Assembly (NCBI RefSeq): GCF_003060825.1
Contig: NZ_CP028922.1
Location: 2,773,001 to 2,837,000, forward strand
Direction of reading: 5' to 3'
Length of the DNA stretch: 64,000 nucleotides
Origin: Paenibacillus sp. CAA11
Lineage (GTDB): Bacteria; Bacillota; Bacilli; Paenibacillales; Paenibacillaceae
Below the pieces are notes generated by a model, which was given only the letters and a program-made list of their open reading frames with translations, had not been told where the DNA came from and searched no databases. Shown piece after piece: positions 42,475 to 52,221 of this stretch. The translations under genes and the position numbers were made by a program. How positions within the stretch are numbered: the stretch's first letter is position 1; every line of letters begins with the position of its first letter.

Positions 42475-43230
42475 CTACTGTGCAATCTGATTCCGAATAT
42501 TTTGCAAAATTTTCTTCTCCAGCCGCGAGACTTGGACCTGAGAGATCCCCAGTCGGATGGCCACCTCAGATTGGGTCTGATCCCGGTAATATCTTAAATA
42601 AACAATTAGCCTTTCCCTCTCCGTCAGCCCGCCCAAGGCCTCATGAAGGGCAAGCTTATCGAACCAGCGCTCCTGCGATTCATCCGCGATCTGATCCATC
42701 AGGGTAATCGGGTCTCCGTCGTTCTCAAAAACCGTCTCATGTATCGAAGTTGGCGGCTTGTTAGCCTCCTGAGCAAATACAACATCCTCCGGAGATACCC
42801 CAAGTTCATCTGCGACTTCTTTGATGGTAGGCTGACGCCCATAGCTCTTGGACAGCTCGTCCTTCTTTTTCCTAACTTTGTTCGCCATTTCCTTAAGAGA
42901 ACGGCTGACCTTCAGAGTTCCATCGTCCCTTAGAAACCTTTGAATTTCACCAATGATCATCGGAACGGCATAAGTAGAGAATTTAACGTCATAGCTCAAG
43001 TCAAATTTATCAACAGATTTGAGCAATCCGATACACCCGATCTGGAACAAATCCTCCGGATCATATCCACGGTTCATAAAGCGCTGAACAACGGACCACA
43101 CGAGCCTGATATTGCAGTTAACTAACGTATCTCTGGCAATGTGATCCCCGGACTGACTTAAGGCTATCAAACGTTTGACTTCCGCGTCATCCAAATATTC
43201 CCTTGAGGTTTGCTTCACATCGGCATCCAT
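42475..43230 (-). CDS. sigF: RNA polymerase sigma-F factor
   Basis: First forespore-specific sigma factor. 251 residues with region 2 (NIRLVWSVVQRFMNRGYDPEDLFQIGCIGLLKSVDKFD), region 3 (SRSLKEMANKVRKKKDEL; RQPTIKEVADELG) and region 4 (LTERERLIVYLRYY ... ISQVQVSRLEKKIL). It is held inactive by SpoIIAB until SpoIIAA is dephosphorylated. Third gene of spoIIA, 11 bases after spoIIAB. Confidence 0.97.
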   Translation of the reverse strand: MDADVKQTSREYLDDAEVKRLIALSQSGDHIARDTLVNCNIRLVWSVVQRFMNRGYDPEDLFQIGCIGLLKSVDKFDLSYDVKFSTYAVPMIIGEIQRFLRDDGTLKVSRSLKEMANKVRKKKDELSKSYGRQPTIKEVADELGVSPEDVVFAQEANKPPTSIHETVFENDGDPITLMDQIADESQERWFDKLALHEALGGLTERERLIVYLRYYRDQTQSEVAIRLGISQVQVSRLEKKILQNIRNQIAQ

Positions 43231-43241
43231 AGAACCAGCCC

Positions 43242-43694
43242 CTAATTATATAAAGCTTTCTTAGATTCAATCCTCTTCTTCATACGAACTGCTGTACCTT
43301 TCCCTAATTCACTGACAACTTCGAACTCATCCATAAAGTTCTCCATAATCGTAAAGCCCATGCCTGACCGCTCTAATTCAGGCTTTGAAGTATAGAGCGG
43401 CTGTTTGGCAAGCTCGAGATCCTCAATGCCATTACCATGATCTTCAATGGTTAGAGAGATTACATCCCCTTCGATTTCAGCTGAAATGATAATCTCCCCT
43501 TGGGGATCACTATCATAACCATGGATAATGCTGTTGGTTACAGCCTCCGAGACCACGGTTTTCAGATCCGTCAGCTCGTCCATCGTAGGGTCCAGCTGAG
43601 AGATGAACGCAGCGACGGTTACGCGTGCAAAGGATTCATTCTCAGATTTGGCAGCAAATTTAAGACACATAAAGTTACGGTCCTGTCCACTCAT
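43242..43694 (-). CDS. spoIIAB: Anti-sigma-F factor and serine kinase SpoIIAB
   Basis: Binds and inhibits sigma-F, and phosphorylates SpoIIAA. GHKL ATPase motifs: [14 protein letters not shown] (N box), [12 protein letters not shown] (G1) and [14 protein letters not shown] (G2). 150 residues, usual length. The ATG overlaps the spoIIAA stop by 4 bases. Confidence 0.97.
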   Translation of the reverse strand: MSGQDRNFMCLKFAAKSENESFARVTVAAFISQLDPTMDELTDLKTVVSEAVTNSIIHGYDSDPQGEIIISAEIEGDVISLTIEDHGNGIEDLELAKQPLYTSKPELERSGMGFTIMENFMDEFEVVSELGKGTAVRMKKRIESKKALYN

Positions 43695-44044
43695 AAAGCA
43701 ACCTCCAGTCCTTCAAGCGCCTCATGCTCATCGGCGTATACCGGCATGATCTTGAATAAACCCGACATTTCAAACAATCGGTAAACCGGTGCGGCAGCAT
43801 GGCATACCACCATTTGACCGCCCCTTTGTTTAATCAGCTTATATCTTCCAAGAATCACACCAAGTCCAGAACTATCCATGAATTGGAGTGATTCGAGACT
43901 GAGTATCAGATGCCGGCAACGGCCCCTGGCAATCTCCTCATCAAGCTGCATTCTAACCGAGTCGGCCATATGGTGATCCAGTTCTCCATGTAGACGGACA
44001 ATCAAAGTATCTCTGCGCTGTTCCATTTCTAGCTTCAAGTTCAC
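43691..44044 (-). CDS. spoIIAA: Anti-anti-sigma factor SpoIIAA
   Basis: STAS-domain protein of 117 residues that frees sigma-F by binding SpoIIAB. The phosphorylatable Ser lies in [17 protein letters not shown] (about residue 57-58). Start GTG 44044; spacing from GGGAGGAGAG is about 9-13 bases. First gene of spoIIA behind a probable sigma-H promoter; read-through from dacF is also possible because no terminator separates them. Confidence 0.97.
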   Translation of the reverse strand: MNLKLEMEQRRDTLIVRLHGELDHHMADSVRMQLDEEIARGRCRHLILSLESLQFMDSSGLGVILGRYKLIKQRGGQMVVCHAAAPVYRLFEMSGLFKIMPVYADEHEALEGLEVAL

Positions 44045-44076
44045 TTTTGTTCACTCTCCTCCCTGACATGAACACA

Positions 44077-44106
44077 CATTTCTACGAAGCTGGAAGGGAA
44101 TCCTGC
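44077..44106 (-). promoter_or_regulatory. Sigma-H promoter of spoIIA
   Basis: Minus strand GCAGGATTC (44106-44098), 12-bp spacer, GTAGAAATG (44085-44077), fitting the sigma-H pattern RnAGGAwww and RnnGAATww at 15 of 18 positions. In B. subtilis spoIIA is transcribed by sigma-H with Spo0A. Confidence 0.6.
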
Positions 44107-44135
44107 CCTCCGACAAAACTAGAAGAAAACTCCGA

Positions 44136-45323
44136 TCAATCTACAAAAAATAGTTTGGACGTGGTCCGCTTAAACAGCTTCCACCAGCTTGCCTTGGCAA
44201 TATCCTCCGTCGCCTTAAGCTCGAACTCATTCAGCACCTTGTCTCCCTGGTAGACCACAAGCTTACCGACCGGCTGTCCTGCTTTGACCGGTGCTGCCAA
44301 GATTTCAGGAACAACAACCTTATGGGTAATCCCCTCAGGCTCTAAGCCTTTTTTAACAAGGATGTTATATGAACGCTCAGCAGGCAGCTCCAGAACGGTC
44401 TTTTCCCCTTTGGCAATTTTGATCCGGCCGATAATTTCCCCACTTTTGAAAAGCGGCTGCATCGTATACTGTGAGAAAGCATAATCAAACATGGCCGATA
44501 CTTCACTATTTCTCGTCTTCGTGTTGGGTTCTCCGAGAACGACTGCAATCAGACGAAGTCCATCCTTCTTGGCAGTCGCGGAAAGACAGAACTTTGCCTC
44601 CGAAGTGTACCCCGTCTTCAAGCCATCCGCACCGCTGTAGAACCTTACCAGCTTGTTGGTATTGACCAGCCAGAACGGCTTTTCGGTATCTTTGCGGAGG
44701 TAATCCTGATACGCACCGGTATACTTGGTGATGAACTCATGCTTGAGCAGCTCGCGGCTCATGAGGGCGATATCGTGGGCAGAAGAATAATGTCCCTCAA
44801 CCGGCAGCCCGTTCGGATTGACAAAATGTGTATCCTTCATCCCAAGTTCCCGGGCCTTGGCATTCATCATCTTTACAAATTCCGCCTCCGAGCCTCCGAT
44901 TTTCTCGGCCATAGCCACCGAGGCATCATTCCCGGACGCCATGGCAATTCCCTTGAGCATGTCATCGACAGTCATCTCTTCACCGGGCTCAAGGAAAATT
45001 TGCGACCCGCCCATCGAAGCGGCATACTCGCTTGTCCGCACTTTATCGGTTAGCTTGAGCGTACCCTTGTCCACCGCTTCAGCGGCCAGAAGCATGGTCA
45101 TAATCTTCGTGATGCTTGCCGGCGGAAGCTTCTCATGACTTTTCTTCTCGAAAATGATTGTTCCCGTCTCCGCATCCAGCAAAATTGCAGATTTAGCTTG
45201 TTCTGCAAGTCCGGAAGCGGCAGGCTCCGCACCTTCGGCTTTCTGGGCCAAAGCCTGAGCAGATGGCGAAATTCCAGCAATCAGCAGCAGACCGGCCAAT
45301 AAGGTGATAAACCTACGTTTCAA
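44136..45323 (-). CDS. dacF: D-alanyl-D-alanine carboxypeptidase DacF
   Basis: Low-molecular-weight penicillin-binding protein acting on spore peptidoglycan. Signal peptide (RRFITLLAGLLLIAGISPSAQALA), active-site SITK, SGN and KTGYT motifs, and the C-terminal beta-sandwich domain with membrane-binding tail. TTG 45323 is 7 bases after GGGAGG, giving 395 residues; an upstream ATG at 45392 has no ribosome site. Directly upstream of spoIIAA as in B. subtilis. About 40 percent similar by eye to DacB at 26 kb in motif regions, a paralogue. Confidence 0.95.
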   Translation of the reverse strand: MKRRFITLLAGLLLIAGISPSAQALAQKAEGAEPAASGLAEQAKSAILLDAETGTIIFEKKSHEKLPPASITKIMTMLLAAEAVDKGTLKLTDKVRTSEYAASMGGSQIFLEPGEEMTVDDMLKGIAMASGNDASVAMAEKIGGSEAEFVKMMNAKARELGMKDTHFVNPNGLPVEGHYSSAHDIALMSRELLKHEFITKYTGAYQDYLRKDTEKPFWLVNTNKLVRFYSGADGLKTGYTSEAKFCLSATAKKDGLRLIAVVLGEPNTKTRNSEVSAMFDYAFSQYTMQPLFKSGEIIGRIKIAKGEKTVLELPAERSYNILVKKGLEPEGITHKVVVPEILAAPVKAGQPVGKLVVYQGDKVLNEFELKATEDIAKASWWKLFKRTTSKLFFVD

Positions 45324-45477
45324 GAAAATTCCTCCCTTGTTCGACAATAGGACTCCATCATGCCATATGGCTCCAATTAGAGATTTGTTCATTCTGGTAT
45401 CCCCGGCAATGAGCTCCCATTTACTCTATTCTGCTAACCTATTATTCGCCGAATAGCTGGAAATTATTCCATTCTCG

Positions 45478-45524
45478 TATAAAAAAGCAGCGGTCCGCTC
45501 AAAGGGAAGAGCAGACCGCTGCCT
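45478..45524 (-). terminator. Terminator in the 3' flank of the intron, upstream of dacF
   Basis: GCAGCGGTC (45487-45495) pairs with GACCGCTGC (45514-45522), extended inward by GCTC/GAGC, followed by six T on the minus strand. It is 10 bases beyond the intron 3' end. Confidence 0.9.
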
Positions 45525-45532
45525 TTCATACA

Positions 45533-47432
45533 ATCGAGTAGGAGGCTATTCATTAGATGAGTAGCCGACCTCTCACACCACCGTACGTACCGTTCGGTAT
45601 ACGGCGGTTCAACCGCATAAGTGCAATTTACGTAAACGCTCGTATTGCGCAGGAAAGTCATAATATCCTGCCTGTACGAGCTTTTTGTTTGTTATGGAAC
45701 GAGACAACACTGGACTTCCGGCGATGCGCCAGTACCCGAGACGGGAATTGCCCCACTGGTAAGCCTGCCATTCCGGTATCCCCAGCTTCCGCAGGTTTTG
45801 TACTTTTGTTCGCGGCTTTTTCCACTGTTTCCAGATGTACATCCGCAGTCGTCTTCGCAACCATTCGCTCCAGCTTTGCAGGATCCGTTTCATGTCGGCC
45901 ACATAGTAGTAACCAATCCATCCCCGAATGTAGACTTTTACCTTTTCCATGACTTGGCGAACATTTCTGCCCTGGCTGCGACTTGTGAGTTCTTTCAACT
46001 TCTTCTTCGCTTTTGCGAGGGATTGTCCATGGGCACGGATATACATGCCGTTCTTGTTCTTTCCCAGGGCAAAGCCGAGAAATTTGAAGTGCTTTCGAGC
46101 CACTACGCTACCGACCTTACTTTTCTGCGTATTGATCTGGAGTCTCAGTTTGGTCTCCAGGTACTTTCCGCAGGATTCCAGTAGCCGCACCGCTGCCCGT
46201 TTACTTTTGGCAAGCACCACAATATCGTCCGCATAGCGGATGACGTTCACTCCGCGGCCTTTCATCTCTTGGTCAAATTCGTTCAGGTAGATGTTCGCCA
46301 GAAGCGGCGACAGGGGGCCTCCCTGAGGGGAGCCTTCTTCTGTTTTGCAGTGCACCCCGTTCTCCATAACCCCACTTTTCAGGTATCTCTTAATCAGTTC
46401 GGTTACGCGTCTGTCCTGAATTTGTTTGCTCAAAAGATGCATAAGCAGCTCATGATTCAGCGTGTCGAAGTATTTGGAGAGGTCGATTTCTACTGCGTAG
46501 CCGTATCCCTGTTCTGCATAGTCTTTCACCTTGCGAATGGCCTGTTGTGCGCTCCGACCGGGGCGGTAGCCATAGCTTCCCTCCGAGAAGAGCGGCTCGA
46601 ACAGGGGCTGGAGCTGCTGGGCGACTGCCTGCTGAATCACTCGGTCTACGACCGTGGGTATGCCAAGCTTCCGTACTCCGCTTCCATCTGCTTTGGGAAT
46701 TTCCTTGCGCCGTACTGGGCTGGGCTTGTATCTGCCTTCCCGGATCTTTTGCAACAGCTCGTCTCTATGTTCCTGCAGCCAGGGTAGCGCGTCTTCTACG
46801 GTCATTCCGTCGATTCCTGGCGCTCCATGGTTGCGTTTGACCTGTTTGTAGGCTCTGTTCAGATTGTCTCTGTCCAGAATCTGCTCCAGCAGGTCTGTTG
46901 CACCGCCTCTTTCTTTACGTTCCCGAGTGCCGGCGCTCCGCACTCCCGCATGCTCTTCGCGTTCCACGCTATCCCTTTGCAGGTAGCCCTTTCGGTATTC
47001 TGCTTTCATCGCGTCAGCTCTCCTTTCGGTATGTACTCGAGACTTACGATTGTTCGGCCCTTCCCCGAAAAAAAAACCTTCCGGGTACTATGGCCTCTGC
47101 TGACTTCTCACAGCAAGCTTTACTCCGTCTTTCGGTTTTTTTTCCTACTTGTCGTCTGTGAGACCTCCCCGGGTAAGAGCGATAACCTTCCCCTCATCTA
47201 TCTGCCACATTTACACCATGGGATTCGGGCAGTATTGGACTTTGCTTTGTAGTGCAAGCTCGTCCGTCCCATGATGCCTTCTATGTGATTTCTGTTCGTC
47301 AGACCGAGGGTTTGCCTCCGGCTTCCTTCAGATTCCGCCTCGCGGCGGACACCCTTGCCTTCAGCTAACAGTTCCTACTGCCAAGCCTGTAGCGGACTTT
47401 CACCGCCGAGTTATCGCCCATGCCGGGCGCAC
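45533..47432 (-). mobile_element. Group II intron, bacterial class C-like, about 1.9 kb
   Basis: The 5' end on the minus strand is GTGCGCCCGGCATGG at 47432, fitting the GUGYG consensus. Domain V is at 45577-45608 (ACCGCCGTA paired with TACGGTGGT around a small loop) and domain VI at 45544-45566, with the end probably ...CTACTCGAT at 45533. The intron lies 3 bases past the short T-run of the punA terminator (47436-47463). Insertion just after a terminator hairpin, the lack of an endonuclease domain in the encoded protein and the CGC catalytic triad are marks of class C (IIC) introns. Boundaries are by eye. Confidence 0.9.
45609..47009 (-). CDS. ltrA: Group II intron reverse transcriptase/maturase
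   Basis: 466-residue intron-encoded protein that splices and mobilises the intron. Reverse transcriptase blocks are intact: GYRPGRSAQQAI, IDLSKYFDTLNH, GSPQGGPLSPLLANIYL and the catalytic RYADDIVVLA, followed by the maturase X domain (RGWIGYYYVADM) and a short C-terminal region (RLGYWRIAGSPVLSRSITN). No HNH endonuclease domain. No frameshift or stop, so it could be active. AGGAG lies 10 bases before the ATG. Occupies most of the intron's domain IV. Confidence 0.95.
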   Translation of the reverse strand: MKAEYRKGYLQRDSVEREEHAGVRSAGTRERKERGGATDLLEQILDRDNLNRAYKQVKRNHGAPGIDGMTVEDALPWLQEHRDELLQKIREGRYKPSPVRRKEIPKADGSGVRKLGIPTVVDRVIQQAVAQQLQPLFEPLFSEGSYGYRPGRSAQQAIRKVKDYAEQGYGYAVEIDLSKYFDTLNHELLMHLLSKQIQDRRVTELIKRYLKSGVMENGVHCKTEEGSPQGGPLSPLLANIYLNEFDQEMKGRGVNVIRYADDIVVLAKSKRAAVRLLESCGKYLETKLRLQINTQKSKVGSVVARKHFKFLGFALGKNKNGMYIRAHGQSLAKAKKKLKELTSRSQGRNVRQVMEKVKVYIRGWIGYYYVADMKRILQSWSEWLRRRLRMYIWKQWKKPRTKVQNLRKLGIPEWQAYQWGNSRLGYWRIAGSPVLSRSITNKKLVQAGYYDFPAQYERLRKLHLCG

Positions 47433-47435
47433 ACC

Positions 47436-47463
47436 AAAAGAGCGTCCAGGTTCGGACGCTCTT
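47436..47463 (-). terminator. Terminator of the xerD-drm-punA operon
   Basis: AAGAGCGTCC (47438-47447) pairs with GGACGCTCTT (47454-47463); the following TTTT is interrupted by the intron insertion at 47432. Confidence 0.9.
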
Positions 47464-47468
47464 CTAAT

Positions 47469-48293
47469 TTACATTTGTGGAATAACAGACAATACTAGGC
47501 TTAGGAATTTCTCTCTGACCTTCTCTGTCGTCTCCATGACTTCATGATGTGACAAAGGCTGGTCCAGAATGCCTGCTGCCATGTTGCTGATACAGGAAAT
47601 ACCCAGCACCTCAAGACCGGCATGACTTGCCACAATCACTTCAGAGACGGTTGACATGCCAACCGCGTCAGCACCTAACGTCCGCAGCATCACAATTTCC
47701 GCAGGCGTCTCGTAGTTAGGCCCCAAAAGTCCTGCATACACGCCTTCTTGCAGCTGAACATCATTCTTCTCGGCAGCTTGTTTGGCGATGGCGCGTAGAC
47801 GCGGGCTGTACGCTTGAGACATGTCTGGGAACCTAGGGCCAAAGGCAGGATCATTCGGCCCGATCAGCGGATTCTTACCTGTCAGATTCAAATGATCGGA
47901 GATCAGCATCAGATCTCCCGGTTGATAGCCTGTATTCACTCCGCCAGCCGCATTGGTGACAAGCAGCTTGCTTACTCCAAGCTCCTTCATAACCCGGACC
48001 GGAAATGCTGTTAATTCAGGGCCGTAGCCTTCATACATATGAAAGCGCCCCTTCATCAGCACAACCGTTCTTCCGCCGACCTTGCCGATCATAAGCTCCC
48101 CGGCATGACCTTCTACCGTAGACTGCGGAAAATGAGGAATATCGCCGTATGCAATCGTCGTCGGCTCCTCGATATGATCTGCCAGCACGCCCAAGCCGGA
48201 GCCAAGAATCAATCCAATCTCCGGTTCAGCGTTGCTTACGCTCCGTATATAGGCTGCAGCCTCTTGGACCATGCCTCGATTAAGTGTGTCCAT
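47469..48293 (-). CDS. punA: Purine-nucleoside phosphorylase I
   Basis: Trimeric phosphorylase cleaving inosine and guanosine to base and ribose-1-phosphate. Motifs: [53 protein letters not shown] and [11 protein letters not shown]. 274 residues. Works with the phosphopentomutase gene 21 bases upstream. In B. subtilis punA (pupG) has the same place between drm and dacF. Confidence 0.96.
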   Translation of the reverse strand: MDTLNRGMVQEAAAYIRSVSNAEPEIGLILGSGLGVLADHIEEPTTIAYGDIPHFPQSTVEGHAGELMIGKVGGRTVVLMKGRFHMYEGYGPELTAFPVRVMKELGVSKLLVTNAAGGVNTGYQPGDLMLISDHLNLTGKNPLIGPNDPAFGPRFPDMSQAYSPRLRAIAKQAAEKNDVQLQEGVYAGLLGPNYETPAEIVMLRTLGADAVGMSTVSEVIVASHAGLEVLGISCISNMAAGILDQPLSHHEVMETTEKVREKFLSLVLSVIPQM

Positions 48294-48314
48294 CCTATTC
48301 TTCCTCTCCCTGTC

Positions 48315-49505
48315 TTATTTAAGCTCCTTAAGGAAGCTCTTCCCATGTTCTGTACCATGAACCCCAAAGTTCTCTGCAATCGTCGCGCCTAGATCGGAAT
48401 ACGTGGCCCGTATACCTAGCTGACCAGGGGTTAAAGAAGGTCCATATACGAGAAGAGGCACATATTCGCGAGTATGATCGGTTCCTGCATGAATCGGATC
48501 ATTCCCGTGGTCTGCCGTAATAATCAGAAGATCGTCCTGTCCCGTTGCCGCCATCAGTTGCGGAAGCGCCCGGTCGAACACCTCCAGTGCGCCGGCATAG
48601 CCCTCCGGATCACGGCGATGTCCATATAAGGAATCAAAATCTACAAGGTTCGTAAACAGCAGCCCGCTGAAATCCTCCGGCATAAGACGCAGCGTTTCCT
48701 CAATACCATGCTCGTTGCTCTTAGTCGGATAGGATCGGTTAATCCCTTCTCCCGAGAAAATGTCGTTGATTTTGCCTACGGAGACAACCTCCCAGCCACC
48801 GTTCTTCAGTGCATTCAGTACCGTAGGCTCAGGAGGCTTCACCGCATAATCGTGACGGTTCGGTGTGCGCTTCCAGTTGCCTGGACTCCCTACAAAAGGA
48901 CGGGCAATAACCCGGCCCACAGAATGTTCCGGTTCAAGGGTCAGACGGCGGGCAATTTCGCATGCCCGGTAGAGCTCGTCCAAAGGAACGACCTCCTCGT
49001 GAGCTGCGATTTGGAATACGCTGTCCGCAGACGTATAAACGATCAGCGCACCTGTACGCACATGCTCTTCTCCCAGCTCGTCCAAAATTTCCGTTCCAGA
49101 AGCCGGCTTGTTCCCAATCGTCTTGCGTCCGGTCTCCTGCTCGAACCGTGCCATTAGATCACGGGGAAATCCGTTTGGATAGGTTTGGAAAGGCGTATCA
49201 ATCTTCAGTCCCATCAGCTCCCAGTGGCCTGTCATGGTGTCCTTGCCTGAGGATACCTCAGCCATCTTTCCATAGTAAGCTGCCGGCTGTGGGACTGGGT
49301 CCAGCGGTGGGATCGGCGCAATATTACCAAGACCAAGCTTTTGCATATTGGGCAGCTGTGTACCCTGCACACGTTCCAGAATATGTCCTAAGGTATGCGC
49401 ACCTGTGTCCCCAAATTTAGGGGCATCTGGCAGTTCTCCAATGCCGACGCTGTCCAAAACAATGACAGTAATTTTACGAAAACGCGGGGATTGAGTTTGA
49501 CTCAT
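48315..49505 (-). CDS. drm: Phosphopentomutase
   Basis: Interconverts ribose-1-phosphate and ribose-5-phosphate. Alkaline-phosphatase superfamily metal ligands are visible: [13 protein letters not shown] (Asp), [41 protein letters not shown]. 396 residues from ATG 49505 (GGAG at 9 bases). Also called deoB. Operon partner of punA. Confidence 0.96.
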   Translation of the reverse strand: MSQTQSPRFRKITVIVLDSVGIGELPDAPKFGDTGAHTLGHILERVQGTQLPNMQKLGLGNIAPIPPLDPVPQPAAYYGKMAEVSSGKDTMTGHWELMGLKIDTPFQTYPNGFPRDLMARFEQETGRKTIGNKPASGTEILDELGEEHVRTGALIVYTSADSVFQIAAHEEVVPLDELYRACEIARRLTLEPEHSVGRVIARPFVGSPGNWKRTPNRHDYAVKPPEPTVLNALKNGGWEVVSVGKINDIFSGEGINRSYPTKSNEHGIEETLRLMPEDFSGLLFTNLVDFDSLYGHRRDPEGYAGALEVFDRALPQLMAATGQDDLLIITADHGNDPIHAGTDHTREYVPLLVYGPSLTPGQLGIRATYSDLGATIAENFGVHGTEHGKSFLKELK

Positions 49506-49566
49506 CTTCAAGCACTCCTTCGATGATTGATAATATAGTTATTCCAGATCTGGTCTAAGGACATCC

Positions 49567-50487
49567 TCATAGCAGCGAAGAATCAGACTTCTGCATTTTG
49601 GCCCGGGGATGGTGCTGATCATAAACGGACTTCAGGCTGGATTCAGTTTTCTGAATATAGACCTGTGTCGACGCAATCGCAGCATGGCCCATTAGCTCTT
49701 GAACTGATTTCAAATCAGCGCCGCTTCCCAGCATATGGACAGCAAAAGCCTGTCTTAAGGAATGAGGGGTGATCTCCGTTTGAAGACCCGCTTCCTTCCC
49801 ATAACGCTTCATGATCTTCCAAAAGCCCTGCCTTGAGATTCTGCGCCCCTGACGGTTAACAAATAAGCTGGACTCCGCTTCCCCACAAAGGAGCGGTCTT
49901 CCTTCGCTGAGATATTTACGCAGCCATTCTGCAGTGATCTCACCAAAGGGAATGATTCTCTCTTTACCTGTAGAAACAGCACAGCGAATAAAGCGAAACC
50001 GCAGGTCCAGATCTTCTTCGTTCAGCATAATGATCTCCGAGACGCGAATGCCGGTAGCATAAAGCAGCTCAAGCATAGCCTTATCCCGCAGGCCGAGCGG
50101 TGTAGAGGGATCAGGGCTTTGCAGCAGCCGCTCGGATTCCTCAAGGCTTAGTGCCTTGGGCTGCGGCTTGCGCTCAGCCTTCGGAAGATCCATCAGCATA
50201 AAAGGATCCTGATCAATGAAGCGCTCCCTTAGAAGGTAACGAAAGAAAGCCTTCAAAGCCACAGACATTCGGGTAATGGTAGATGGCGCTCTTCCAAGCT
50301 TCTTAAGCTCCCCCAAATATAGAAGGAGGTGCGTGCGGTTAACCTCTCTAAGCTCATGAATCTCCCGAAATTCCAGAAACTCCATGAACGGTTTTAAATC
50401 CCTCCGATAAGAAGCTAAAGTCGACTCAGTTAGTCCTTTGCGATCCCGCAGGTCCGAGATGAAATCCGCTACCTTCTCTTCTCTCAT
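49567..50487 (-). CDS. xerD: Site-specific tyrosine recombinase XerD
   Basis: Resolves chromosome dimers at dif with XerC. N-terminal SAM-like core-binding domain and catalytic domain with Arg (ATGIRVSE), Lys (STGKER), H-x2-R (HSLRQAF), His (LMGHAAI) and nucleophile Tyr (TQVYIQ). 306 residues. In place of the usual HTLRHSFA this protein has HSLRQAFA, a mild divergence outside the key residues. Same place as ripX/xerD in B. subtilis, so it is a housekeeping gene and not a sign of a mobile element. Confidence 0.93.
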   Translation of the reverse strand: MREEKVADFISDLRDRKGLTESTLASYRRDLKPFMEFLEFREIHELREVNRTHLLLYLGELKKLGRAPSTITRMSVALKAFFRYLLRERFIDQDPFMLMDLPKAERKPQPKALSLEESERLLQSPDPSTPLGLRDKAMLELLYATGIRVSEIIMLNEEDLDLRFRFIRCAVSTGKERIIPFGEITAEWLRKYLSEGRPLLCGEAESSLFVNRQGRRISRQGFWKIMKRYGKEAGLQTEITPHSLRQAFAVHMLGSGADLKSVQELMGHAAIASTQVYIQKTESSLKSVYDQHHPRAKMQKSDSSLL

Positions 50488-50518
50488 GAACGATCGCCCC
50501 TTCCTTCTAGGCGACTCT

Positions 50519-50752
50519 TTATTCGCCTAAGCGATAAAACAGCTTCAGCCGATCTAACAGGCTTTCCTCGAGGCCTTGCTCGGCAGGGCTCCCCGCGGCC
50601 TTCACGGCAGAGCCCTCCGGATAACGGTACTTGTCTACTGAGGAGGTCCAATCCCCAAGCACACCGTATAATTTGGATAATACATAGACAAGAACTACAA
50701 AAATGATAAGGAAACGGAGAGCTCTGAGCCCTTTTCTGACGGAAATAACCAT
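50519..50752 (-). CDS. yqzK: YqzK-like small membrane protein (DUF4227)
   Basis: 77 residues. Basic N-terminus, one transmembrane helix (ALRFLIIFVVLVYVLSKLYG) and a soluble tail ending DRLKLFYRLGE. Matches YqzK in size and in its place between fur and xerD. AGAGG is 6 bases before the ATG. Function unknown. Confidence 0.85.
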   Translation of the reverse strand: MVISVRKGLRALRFLIIFVVLVYVLSKLYGVLGDWTSSVDKYRYPEGSAVKAAGSPAEQGLEESLLDRLKLFYRLGE

Positions 50753-50872
50753 GGCCTACCTCTTTCTTTTACCCATTTTATGTTACAAAGCCTAGCCTAA
50801 GGCTTGATTGTAACCATTATATAAATCACGAGGTCAAATTATGTACAAGGTAAAAGGCAGGCTCATATTCAT

Positions 50873-50911
50873 TCAAAAAAAGCTCTCGCCGGCATAAGCC
50901 GAGGAGAGCTT
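50873..50911 (-). terminator. Terminator of fur
   Basis: AAGCTCTC (50880-50887) pairs with GAGAGCTT (50904-50911), with an inner GGC/GCC; seven T follow on the minus strand. Confidence 0.92.
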
Positions 50912-50929
50912 GCAGCAAGCCTGAGTTAG

Positions 50930-51391
50930 CTATTTCTTCCCGCCACCGTCGTTTTTCCCCTTACAGCGGTAGCAGATGCCATGGAAATCGAGCCGATGAT
51001 CGAGAACCGAAAAGTTAAACTCCCGCTCCAAACGTTCTTCCAAAGGGCCGAGCCAGTCTTCACGAATTTCGTCCATCGCTCCGCACTGTACACAAATCAA
51101 GTGATGATGATGATGCTTCGACGTATCTGTTCGCAGATCATATCTAGCTACGCCATCACCAAAGTTGATCTTCTCAACAACATGCAGTTCACTCAGCAGC
51201 TCCAGCGTCCGATAGACGGTCGCCAGGCCAATTTCGGGCGCTTTATCTTTAACGAGCATGAACACATCCTCGGCACTTAAATGGTCGTCTTCATTCTCAA
51301 GCAAAACACGGACCGTGGCTTCCCGCTGGGGTGTCAGTTTATATCCATGGGATTGCAACTGCTGTTTAATTTTCTCAATCCGATCTTCCAT
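50930..51391 (-). CDS. fur: Ferric uptake regulator Fur
   Basis: Iron-dependent repressor. N-terminal winged helix (YKLTPQREATVRVLLENEDDHLSAEDVF; GLATVYRTLELL), metal site with HHHHHLICVQCG and the structural zinc pair CYRC near the C-terminus. 153 residues from ATG 51391 preceded by GGGAGGGAG. The position beside yqzK-xerD matches B. subtilis Fur rather than PerR or Zur. Confidence 0.93.
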   Translation of the reverse strand: MEDRIEKIKQQLQSHGYKLTPQREATVRVLLENEDDHLSAEDVFMLVKDKAPEIGLATVYRTLELLSELHVVEKINFGDGVARYDLRTDTSKHHHHHLICVQCGAMDEIREDWLGPLEERLEREFNFSVLDHRLDFHGICYRCKGKNDGGGKK

Positions 51392-51497
51392 ATTCTCCCT
51401 CCCCCTAGGAAAAAAACCGAACCACATTTCTATATATAGTCACTTCTTTCATTATAGGGGGATATAATCAAAGAAGTCAAACATTTTGCTAGAGTGC

Positions 51498-52139
51498 TTA
51501 TACAGCCGTCATCGGCTCCATCATAGGAGCCACCCAGGCCATCAGTACAGGGGATACCCAGGTTTCAAAGCAGGCAGCAGCAAGCAGCACGATGGATAAG
51601 GAGACAATCAGCCCGGTATAGGAAAGAAACGGCTCGGTCACATTACCAGGTCTATATAGCAGCACACGGCTTCGAATAATGCTTAAGGAAAATTTGATGG
51701 CGGCCACACTGCTAACCAGCAGTACGGGAATAATAATTAGATTGTGTGGCGCAACGGAGACGAGAGAGAAGAGCAGCCCCTTCCAAGTGAATTGCCCCAC
51801 CATACATCCCACCGTGAAGCCGATTAAAACACCTTTGAGAAAATCCAGGATCAAAATTCCAGGAAGTCCGATGACAGACAAACCAAGAATCCAGATTAAT
51901 CCGATCCATTTCAAATGAAGCAGAGCAATAGGCCAAAAGGAAACTTCAAATCCTCCACCAGTCTCGGGATGAACACTCAGGAAAAAGTCCCCCAAATAAC
52001 GCGACAGCTCCTGCTGCTGCTCAAGCGTCAAGGCATTGACCATCAAAGCTCCAAACACGACCCCAGTCAACAGCAAAACAGCTACGAACGCATATAGCGG
52101 CGTCTGATCCTTCATCACCTGGCGGATTGTATGCAGCAA
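51498..52139 (-). CDS. spoIIM: Stage II sporulation protein M
   Basis: Membrane component of the SpoIIDMP engulfment machine that thins septal peptidoglycan. 213 residues with five hydrophobic segments (AFVAVLLLTGVVFGALMVNAL; WIGLIWILGLSVIGLPGILIL; LLYRPGNVTEP near the end). TTG 52139 is 6 bases after GGGGAG; the upstream TTG at 52163 has no SD. Length fits B. subtilis (214). Confidence 0.95.
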   Translation of the reverse strand: MLHTIRQVMKDQTPLYAFVAVLLLTGVVFGALMVNALTLEQQQELSRYLGDFFLSVHPETGGGFEVSFWPIALLHLKWIGLIWILGLSVIGLPGILILDFLKGVLIGFTVGCMVGQFTWKGLLFSLVSVAPHNLIIIPVLLVSSVAAIKFSLSIIRSRVLLYRPGNVTEPFLSYTGLIVSLSIVLLAAACFETWVSPVLMAWVAPMMEPMTAV

Positions 52140-52221
52140 GCCTCTCTCCCCTTCCTTGTCCAATGGCTAAATCCAATATATGAACAAGTCTAGGGCTCTA
52201 TTCCTTAACCATTATCCCTAT

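Noticed and set aside
45645..46184. Plus-strand frames of up to 179 codons inside the intron
   Set aside because: They are antisense to the reverse transcriptase, which has all catalytic blocks intact.
49567..50487. Tyrosine recombinase as sign of an integrated element
   Set aside because: It lies in the conserved fur-yqzK-xerD-drm-punA order and is the housekeeping XerD; no attachment repeats or phage genes flank it.
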